Shown here: piece by piece, positions 40,847 through 49,208 of the stretch
Numbering within the stretch: position 1 is the stretch's first letter
Layout: the number at the start of each line of letters is the position of its first letter
Assembly (NCBI GenBank): GCA_002245135.1
Contig: NGBS01000919.1
Coordinates: forward strand, 1-49,208
DNA from: Proteromonas lacertae
Lineage: Eukaryota; Sar; Bigyra; Opalinata; Proteromonadidae
DNA length: 49,208 nt
Direction of reading: 5' to 3'
The notes under the pieces: model-generated
Told to the model about the DNA's origin: nothing
The model's input: only the letters and a program-made list of their open reading frames with translations
Database searches by the model: none
Position numbers and translations under genes: made by a program

Positions 40847-41475
40847 ATGGATTATCACGAAGATAATAGAAGCAGGGAATATAAAATGCTCAAAAATAAC
40901 AGAGACAAGGCAACTTTATTAGAATCTAAATCACATTTTTATAGTAAAGTTGTTTTGGTATTTTTGTTAATAGAAATAGTATATTAAATTATTATGTTTA
41001 TAGTATATTGCTACTTTTACATTAGTTGGGCTAATAGAGAGTTTGGTTATGATTTTCATATTTTGCTCTTCATTATATCATATAGTATGTCTTACTATAT
41101 CTAAAACACTAAAGAAAGCATGTTGTGCAGTTGTATGATATTTTTATTTATAAATGTAGGTTTATTGTTCATTTATGAGATGTGCAGCCTATTCAATCAG
41201 ATTTATTGGTTTATTTTGGCCTGAATTATATGGATTAAAGGAGTCAAAAGTTGAAATTCGTGTTATACAAATGATTTATTTAATTTGTTGTTCTTTAGCT
41301 GTATATATTATATTTTTTGTAAATTAATATGTAAATACTGTAGTTGATTAGTGCATATTTTGGTTTTCATTATTACAGATTAGTTAATATTGAATTGAAA
41401 CATAAAATCATGTTAGATAATATAAATCTTGGTAGTAAAAAGATTAATGAATTGATAATTCGTTTTTATAGGTAA
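40847..41475 (+). CDS. Small four-transmembrane protein of unknown family
   Basis: Four exons (introns 40979-41003, 41133-41159, 41301-41343) give 177 residues, too fragmented to appear as a long open frame. The N-terminal 35 residues are charged (MDYHEDNRSREYKML). Hydrophobic helices then follow: VVLVFLLIEIYIATFTL, SLVMIFIFCSSLYHIVCL, the weaker YSIRFIGLFW, and VIQMIYLICCSLALISAYFGF. The tail is basic and ends FYR. Each junction keeps phase, and each intron removes an in-frame stop. The 25-nt first intron is the shortest seen here. Topology suggests an endomembrane or plasma-membrane protein; no channel or transporter signature was recognised. Confidence 0.6.
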
Positions 41476-41564
41476 TTTATAATTTTATTTATACAGTTTT
41501 TGTTTCTTTAATAAATCAAATCCCAAATAGACTAGAATTTAAATATATTAGGTATTATATATAT

Positions 41565-43797
41565 TTAATAAGTTAGTAATGTCAAATCATGTGGATTTCT
41601 ATACCAATTCTCTTCTCCTGGATCACATAATAAAACACTCTCAACATTATGAATCATTTTATAGTTTATATTATAAATATCATTCTCTGGATCTAATCTT
41701 TTAGCTTGTTCAAAATCTGTTGCACTCTTTAAATACTCTTTTAGAGATTTATAAGCAAATGCTCTTCTGAAATAAACAGATGGAAGATCTGGACATATTT
41801 TCAATAACAATGTAAAATCTTCAATTGCTCCTTCAAAATCTTCAATTAATTGTTTTGCTTTAGCTCTTTCATTGTAATATTTTAAATAGAATGGAGCTTT
41901 TCTGTTAATATCATATTGACTTGTATCTGTTAAAGCTTCTATTGCAGATGTTAAACTAATTATTCCATCATTATAATTCATATTGTTAATATGACATAAT
42001 CCTATATAATAATATATCAAATGTTCATAATAATCATTTGTTATCAGTCTTAAACTTTGTGTAAAACAGTCTAATGCTTCTGTAAAAGATCCTTGAAAAT
42101 ATAAAACTATTCCTTTTCTAAAATTCAATTCAGCTAAATCACTATCATTTGGTTTACTCTTCGTTATTGCTGTGTCTAAATCTTCTTTAGATTTTTCGTA
42201 TATTTCCATACTATATATAATATAATATATTAGATTATTATTATATACTTTAAATAGCAGGTACTTCTGTTTATTAAATACTCTATTCGAGTTGGCTCCA
42301 TTTCTATTGCTTGAGTAATATTATTTAAACCTTCACTGAAATTCTGTAATGCAACATATACTTTTCCTCTATTATTAAAGTATTCAGATGTTTCAAATCC
42401 TAATTCATGAGCTTGATCATAATCAGATAGACTCTCATTATATTCATCTAAACAGTATTTAGATAAACCTCTGTAATAATATAATTTACCATTATCACTA
42501 TTTAATTTTATACATTCTGTAAAATCATCAATTGCTTGTTGATGACAATGTTCATGTTGATAATATAAACCTCTTGTTAAATAATATTCAATATCATTTG
42601 GTTCTAATTCAATTATATGACTTAATGTATTAATAGCATCAGTGTAGTTATTTAAATCTTTATACAATTCAGCTAATACATATAAATTATCTAAATTATT
42701 TGGTTTTAATCTTACAGCTAATTGAATTGAATGTAATGCTTCATCATAATTCTTTAGACTTTTATAACACAAACTTTGATAGAAATAATATTCATAATTA
42801 GTATTCATCTGATATTCAATTGCAGAAGCAATCTCTTTTAAACATCCTCTATAATCTTTTTTATGATAAAATAATAATGCATGACTGAATATAAACTCAC
42901 TTTCTCTTGGATTACTGTCTAAAGCAGCTTGAATATCTTTATCAGCTTTATCTAAATTATTCTTCTTTAAATAAGCTCTACCTCGTTTGTTTTGTATTAT
43001 ATATAGATCTTTACTATCACATTCGAATGCTTCACTGTAACATTGTATTGACTGATCGTATTGTTTGGTTGTTTCATATATATCACCTAATTCTGTTAAT
43101 GTTGAAACATCTCTTGGTTTTATTTCTAATGCTTTCTATTAATATATAGATATATATATATATATAATTATACTTTTAAATCTTCTATTGCACCAAAATA
43201 TTCATCCAAGTTTTTATAACAATTTGAACGATGAACATAACTTTCAAATAAATCAACATTCTAATTACATAATAAAATAAATAGTTTTTACTTCTTCAAT
43301 GGATCTAGTAAAATCAGCAATACCTAATTTATATTCTGTACATTTTTCATATATACAACCTCTTTCAAAATATAATTTCGTCTTTTCTGGACTTAGTTTC
43401 AACGCATAAGTATAATCATCTATTGAACGATCTAATTTACCTAAATCATCTAGAATTTTGGCTCTACGAATATAACCAACACTAAAATGAGGACATAATC
43501 TTATAACTGAAGAATAATCATCATAACTTCTTTGCAACTCATTTTCACGGTAGAAACACTCTCCTCGCAGTAAATACAAAAGAGGGGAATCATTTTTCAT
43601 TTGCAATGCCTTTTCGATCGTATTTATAGCTTCAACTGATTTAAATCCAACATCACATTTTAACATTTCTTTCACCTACATATAAAAAAATAACTGATTG
43701 AAAATACTCTTTCTACCATCCTTTTTATTCTTGGATGTGTAACTGCTATAGTTTCTTCTTCTTCTCTAGTTAATTCATATACAGGACTATCGTTCAT
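41565..43797 (-). CDS. Tetratricopeptide-repeat protein
   Basis: A 697-residue protein made almost wholly of TPR units, assembled from five exons (introns 43676-43707, 43261-43291, 43136-43173, 42211-42248). More than a dozen 34-residue repeats with the W/Y-L/G-Y-A-F-A-P pattern are readable, for example SPLLYLLRGECFYRENELQ, NLYVLAELYKDLNNYTDAI and YFNNRGKVYVALQNFSEGL. Such solenoids scaffold chaperone, ciliary or anaphase-promoting complexes; no partner domain identifies which. The start is taken as ATG 43797 (MNDSPVYELTREEEE), since the longer frame upstream has only a non-ATG start. Upstream lies a perfect palindrome and two CCGTTTTT elements. Frame and phase are fully consistent with no error. 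Confidence 0.88.
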
Positions 43798-43810
43798 ACT
43801 CTCTAATTTT

Positions 43811-43831
43811 CGTTTTTTAATTAAAAAACGG
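43811..43831 (-). promoter_or_regulatory. Perfect palindrome with CCGTTTTTT element upstream of the TPR gene
   Basis: CGTTTTTTAATTAAAAAACG (43811-43830) is a perfect 20-bp palindrome located 14-33 bp before the TPR start codon. With the next base it holds CCGTTTTTT in the sense orientation (43823-43831). A second CCGTTTTT copy lies at 43873-43880. Confidence 0.4.
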
Positions 43832-43945
43832 TTAGATTTTTTATTCCCCAAGTTATTTTCATAAACCAAACTAAAAACGGATAATAATTTATAAAACGAA
43901 AAATAACATGTTGAGTAGAAGTGGTCTAAGTACGAGTAGCTTTAA

Positions 43946-46083
43946 ATGAAGATTGTTTATTCAACTGATGGAAAGATATCAATCGAAAGTGAAAGTACCA
44001 GTGGTTGAATAAACATATTAAGTGTCGAACAACGAGTGATGAAATCCAAATATCTATAGGAGAGAATAGATGGATAATGTAGTAATACAGTAGATGGAAG
44101 TAAGACTTGTGGAAGTATTTTCATAATGAATGAATGTGGTGGCGATGTAGTGTGGTAGTACATCTATACTAAGTGGAGATGCTTATAAACAAAGTAGTTC
44201 AATCTCGTTAGACACAATTGGTAGATCTTTAACAATCGAAAATGGTTAATCTACAAATACAGTTGGATGAATCGATGTTCATATAAATGGCAGTGAAACA
44301 GGTGGAGAAATATTTTTATCCTAAATGGAAGTGGTAATATGAGAATAACAAGTGGTAGTATAATAACTGTAAATGGTAAATCTGATACAGTTAATTTAAT
44401 CTTATTAGGTGGCAGTGATCATGAATTATAAGAATAAGAATAAGTACATGTAATGCAAGTCCAAGTGAAAATATATAAATTTCCTCAGATAAAAATATGT
44501 CAATCCAATCAAGTGATGCTGAATCAAGTAGTGGATCAATATCAATCAATATTACAGTTGAAGCAGGTAATTCTAATAATGCAAAAGGTAAAAGAGGTAA
44601 TTTAATATTAGAAGTTGGTTCAGTAATTTAAAGCTTAATCTGGTGTAAATGGAGGAAATATTAATGTAAAATCAAGAAGTGGTAATAATAGAATCAGTGA
44701 TAATATTGATATTAAGACTGATTCGAGTGAAAAAGAATATTCTGATGATGTATCAGTAACAAGAGGTAATTTTGAAATTGCCTCTTGAGAATTAAATGTT
44801 AATTATAGCACTGGTTCAGATAGAGTAATAGTGGAATGATCAAAGTAGAAACATGAGATGGTTAAGATGGTTCTGACTCAATTCAGTTCAAAATAGGAGA
44901 ATCTCAAGGTTTAGAAAGTGGTGATATGACTATCGGAAGTGAAAATAATATTGAAAATTGTAATATTGATATAAAATCTGATGAAAGTGAAAAAAGAAAT
45001 AGCTGTTCAACTAAATTGGATCTATTATTGTTAAAGAAAGTGATGCAAATAATGAAACTGGAACTATTTACTTCAATGCTGATTGAAGTGAAAATCATAA
45101 AGATTAAGAGTGGTAGTTCTGAAAAATATAATGGATGAGTATTATGAATAAAAGCTGAAAGTGATTCAATTTAATATCTTTATAAATAATACTTCATCAT
45201 CTGATGAATCTGGTTAAATCAATATAACTGTAATCGATAGTAAGATTAGATCAGGAAATATCAATATCAAGAATAGAAGTGGTAATAGTGGTGATATTTA
45301 ATGCTTATAGTGGTATTATCTCTGTCGAAAGCAAACCTAATACAATTGCATCTGGTAATGTATAATTTACAACAAGTGATTCAATGAATGGTGGTAATAT
45401 TAATATAAAAAGAAGTTCAACAAATATACCAGAATTAGGAAATACCAATTTAGAAACAGGAAATGGAGGTACAGAAGAGGGTAGCATCAGAATTAAAGCT
45501 GAAAATATTGATGATTTAGTAAATAGAAAGACTGTAGGTATATTGAAAGTGGTAGTGGATTAGCAGAATGTGGTTCAGTTAATATAAGCACTAGAAATGT
45601 GTGAAATATTAATGAAAACAGAAAATTGAGGTAATTGGACAAGTGTTTCAATCTTGATTGCTAGTGGTAAGAGTAGTAATTCAAGTGGTAATATAAAATT
45701 TGAAATAGGTGAAAGTATTGGTGAAGGTGGTAAAATTTCAATTGAAAGTGGAAGTGGTTTAAGATGATCAGGTACAATCTCATTGAAAGGTTCTGAAATT
45801 TCAGTATTAAGTAAATCCAGTGAGAATAAAAGTGGTGATATATTGATGGAAAGTGAATCAAGTTCAGTCAAGATAGTTGGAGGAAATAAAGAAAAGAGAG
45901 TGGTGATTCAATTGAATTTAAGAGTGGAGATAGTGAAGAAGGAATGGTAGGTGAAATAAAAATGAAAGCTGATTCGAGTATAAAATAAGATGGTGGTTGA
46001 ATCTTGTTGAAGAGTGGTTCAAGTAATAAAGATTCCAGTGGTAAGATAGAAATCAAGACAGGAAACAGTACGAAACAAAATTG
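43946..46083 (+). pseudogene. Decayed beta-solenoid (Ser/Gly/Asn repeat) protein gene
   Basis: Two kilobases show irregular repeats of the form S-G-x-I-x-I-x-S-x-S on the plus strand. Clear examples are ESSSGSISINITVEAGNS, NGGNINVKSRSGNN and EGGKISIESGSGL, typical of right-handed beta-solenoid surface or secreted proteins in SAR protists. No frame stays open for more than about 70 codons. There are many frameshifts, and within coherent stretches TGA and TAA stand where Ser (TCA) or Gly (GGA) is expected, for example after STSG, RGNFEIAS, SGNV and ITENG-like contexts. The flanking genes use normal stops, so this is a degenerated gene rather than a recoded one. Minus-strand open frames here are shadows of the repeat. 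Confidence 0.7.
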
Positions 46084-46568
46084 ATATCTAATTCGAGTAA
46101 ATTAGATGGCATATATATCATTCTATAAAAAACCGAATTAACAGAAGTTGATGAGTTTTTACTGTTCTTGTATATGTTCTTGTAATTTGATGAGTTTTCA
46201 GCCTGACCTCCATACACAGACCGATTTATACAACCCTGATTAATCATAATTGATTTACATTTTTGTGTTTTGTTTTTTGTTTAATCATTAAGATAAGTAT
46301 TATAATATTCATCTAACTTTTGATCTTCATATTTTAGATATTTTATGTTAGATTTATGAATAACTGACAATAATTATCAAGCTCATATGTATTTTAGTTT
46401 TTTCTTCTTGTTGTGGGTTTATTATGTCCATTAATCTCATTTTTCTTATGACGAATTACTTATGTATGTTATTTCTACTAATTTTACAGAAGATTCTATC
46501 TATAACCCCCACAAATATCTTACTCATGAAAATCTAATTTCGTATTAAGGTTATAACTATATTTTAAG
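46084..46568. other. Intergenic segment with short direct repeats
   Basis: 485 bp without a credible gene. TTGATGAGTTTT occurs twice (46148-46159 and 46187-46198), with GTTCTTGTA also duplicated between them, giving a 39-bp periodic direct repeat. The rest is AT-rich. Confidence 0.4.
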
Positions 46569-49208
46569 AACATGTTGTTAATAAACTTCATTCAGAATAA
46601 TTGCATTACAAATAAAATGAATGTTCAATTCAAAATAGCCTATATCAAAACTAAAGAAGATGAAAAATATGTTCAAAATATTACCAAAAGCATAAATGAT
46701 TCAAATTACTATTTTTATTATTATCACCTGAAAATGGCGCAGTTAATTTACATGTTGTAAATAGCTATAATCCAATATATAATGAATTAGCAAATTACTT
46801 AAAGGTCTATGTATCTTCAAATTAAATGATACACATTATAATAATAAAACACTGAATGTTTTGGAAGTATAATCTAATTATCATAATAACTAGACTACAA
46901 TAGATAAGATAATGTATATGGAAGTTGGATGGAATTTAATTATAATTTTTTGTTTTTGTTATATATTCTCACTAGTATATTATAGACATTTCGAAAATAT
47001 AGACAGTAAAAAATGGGAATTATTTTTGAAAAGATTAAACAGAGAAAATCTCCAGGAAATAGAATAGCAAACTCAGAGATGAATTATTGTAAACAGTTGA
47101 ATCAACTTAGATGCTCTAGATAGTGATTCTATTGCTTATGAACTTAACAATAAAATCAAATCACTAACATCATATTATACTCTGATGAAAAGAAGTATTT
47201 TGTATTATTATTATTATGTGATTAGTATAAATCTTTGAAATGATAAAATCCAATATTCGATCAGATAAAATAAAGATTTATGTCAAGTAGAATGTTCAAA
47301 TGAATATCAAAGAATCGAAGAAGAATATTACAATTCACAAGCAACAGCCAATATAAATGAATTAACTAGAAGATAAATCATATTCAAGTCTTATTAGAAG
47401 TCTAGATAAGCAATGGTATATATAAATATTCTATATATTATAGTGCAAAATATGATAAATTAATATCTGAATTCCTGAAGAACAAGTTAAGAATGAATTA
47501 TCATTATTCTTTGATGATAGATTCAAATTATTCTCATTGCTAATGAATATGAACAGATAAAGAATTATTAGAAAATTAGAGAAGATTACACTAATTATCA
47601 AGTAAATATCAATCAAAGAAAGAACCAATTATTATTCAATTTTAATGAAAAGAAGTATATTTAAAAATATTAATCTATTATATTTTAGAAAGAAAATAAA
47701 CAATTTTAGTCATCATAGTAAAGGAGAACAGTTAAAAGATCAATTACAGAATATAATTCAAATTGAAAAATGGTTTAAAGAACATCATGATTGCGATAAT
47801 CTCAATTACTTAGAAGGATGTGAAAAATACAATTTATATTGTCTATTCTATGATAAAATAGTTATTCAAGATTATTTGTATATTTTTATTGGTATATTGC
47901 TATGAAATAGATCAGCAATAGAAGAACAATAGATGAATTAGATGAAAAGATAAAACTGGAAGAAGAATTTGAGATGTTAGAGAAAAGCAAATCAGAATTG
48001 TTAAATGAAATGTTCAAGGATTTAAATTCCAATCAGCTGAAACAAATAAAAGAAGAATCAAGATTATGCTACTATCAAACACAGCATTATCAAAATACTA
48101 TCAATTAAGAGAATTTTCAGAAGAGGAAAGTAGAAAGTATAAAGATGAAATTAATAGTGATGATATAAATACTCTTCAAACACTAATTAAAAAGATTCAG
48201 GAAGATATTAATAATTTGAATAAAACGAGAAAATCATGTGTAGAAGATGAGATAACTACAACAGGATCATCATCAAAAGAAGAAGAAGAAATGCTTAAGC
48301 AACATATTGCAGATAAATTGTATTTTAATAATTTTATTGTTAATAGAGATGATATTTTTAAACTAACTGTTGATAGTCCTGACTTATTAGATATTTTAAA
48401 AAGAATCTCAAAAGATTTAGAAAATAAAGAATTATCAACATTAGAACTGAACGAAATATATGAAAAATGTGATAAAATATATAATACTCTATTGGAAAAA
48501 GTATATTTAGTTTATTATAATTACATTGTATAGATTGATAATAAAAGAAATGAAAGGACATTAACGCAAGATAATACAACATCAACTACAACTGAAGGAA
48601 CAACAACAACAACTACTACTACTACTTCATCTAATACAACTACTGGAATAACAAAAGATTATGATGATGATTCTTTTCCTTCATTTACTTTTTCTCTTAA
48701 CAATGAGGAAATAAAACTTCCACATATTAAATCATGTAAACAAGAATTGTACCAGATGTAAAAGAAATTGAATCAGGATTTTCATCTCATTCATATTCTA
48801 CTTTGGCAGATAATACAAGTAAAATTGAATTGGATGATGGAAATGAATTGTGTTATACTCATTTCGAAATGAAGAAAGAGAGTTAATGCAACAAAAGAAT
48901 GACTTATATAACATTTGCATCAAGACAATAGACATTAGTAAATATAGAGATTATTACCTTCATAATACAATGTAATAAGAAAATTAGAAGTATTTTATAA
49001 ATAATATATTGATAGAAACTCATAGAAGCTATTCCAGATGTGAATAATACAAAGTTAATATTATATAAACAACAAATACAACAGTTACTTAAAGAATATA
49101 ATGAATTAGAATTTCATCTTGAAGATTTGTTTGAAGAATATGATAATGAGAAGAAAAAAGAAATAAAAGAATGTAAAGATCATCTGTATATTTATAAAAA
49201 TAGTTAAT
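46569..49208 (+). pseudogene. Decayed intron-containing coiled-coil protein gene (runs off window)
   Basis: Highly charged, Glu/Lys/Gln/Asn-rich sequence on the plus strand predicts long coiled coils (ELDEKIKLEEEFEMLEKSKS, KKIQEDINNLNKTRKS). It is split by many stops and frameshifts, particularly between 46.7 and 47.6 kb, where TAG and TGA codons lie in otherwise continuous frames. The longest intact stretches are 47645-47905 and 48066-48533. Typical introns remain recognisable, for example 47416-47443 and 48501-48533; splicing the latter joins TLLEK to IDNKRNE and leads into a Thr-rich tract. Retained introns show that it is not a processed copy. The 3' end is beyond the window. Family not recognised; some breaks could be assembly errors. 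Confidence 0.55.

Noticed and set aside
45575-46056. Minus-strand open frames rich in Ser/Leu/Pro
   Set aside because: They are reverse-complement shadows of the Ser/Gly-rich solenoid repeats; the plus strand shows the meaningful repeat pattern.
43946-49208. Reassigned stop codons (TAA/TAG/TGA read as sense) in the right-hand 5 kb
   Set aside because: LC8 ends at TGA, CDC14 at TAG, and SAP18 and the Hsp70s at TAA exactly where their families end. All three stops are therefore functional, and frameshifts accompany the stops in this region.
46569-49208. Processed (retro-) pseudogene
   Set aside because: Recognisable introns remain in place, so the copy is not derived from spliced mRNA.

Overview
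The window is AT-rich DNA from a unicellular eukaryote. Small spliceosomal-type introns (25-79 nt, mostly 26-40 nt, almost all beginning GTA and ending AG) interrupt conserved nuclear genes. Removing them restores exact family alignments in dynein light chain LC8, SAP18, CDC14, DCP1, MUS81, a PIAS/SIZ SUMO ligase and others. Stops are canonical (TAA, TAG and TGA all end genes where their families end). EGF-like repeats of the CxxxCxxHGxC type, a double-PH AGC kinase, a PP2C/cyclic-nucleotide-binding fusion and a Ser/Gly-rich solenoid protein recall SAR-clade protists, stramenopiles in particular, but this is inference and the species cannot be named.

Layout. 1-7.4 kb: the capsid module of a polinton-like (Maverick/PLV/virophage-type) integrated element, with minor capsid protein, double-jelly-roll major capsid protein, packaging ATPase, a membrane-anchored protein, a Cys-rich protein and a large divergent gene whose 3' part is broken by frameshifts. 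No polymerase or integrase is visible; they may lie to the left. 7.4-8.03 kb: a non-coding stretch full of inverted repeats and visibly less AT-rich, abutting a GST gene that lacks its N-terminal domain. 8.4-16.6 kb: pseudokinase-LRR protein, PH-PH-AGC kinase, LC8, SAP18, and a secreted, membrane-anchored N-acetylneuraminate lyase. 17.0-22.8 kb: two tandem genes for an unusual Hsp70 with two complete nucleotide-binding domains and one truncated substrate-binding domain; they share perfectly identical 305-nt and 156-nt tracts. 22.9-31.6 kb: SAP-PHD-SP-RING SUMO ligase, CDC14 phosphatase, acidic CaaX protein, DCP1, a ubiquitin-like-domain protein under a perfect four-unit heat-shock element, MUS81, and a small novel gene. 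32.0-43.8 kb: KDPG-aldolase-like protein lacking the catalytic Lys, a 924-aa unknown, a secreted EGF-like protein, PP2C-cNBD-cNBD, a four-TM protein, and a long TPR protein. 43.9-49.2 kb: two decayed genes, a beta-solenoid repeat protein riddled with stops and a coiled-coil protein that still carries introns.

Several otherwise intact genes (AGC kinase, pseudokinase-LRR, PP2C, the 924-aa unknown) each contain exactly one single-base frame break. This could be residual assembly error or genuine damage. The exon arithmetic given for each gene shows that one base resolves each case. An oriented CCGTTTTT-like element recurs shortly upstream of several start codons, including one gene of the viral element.
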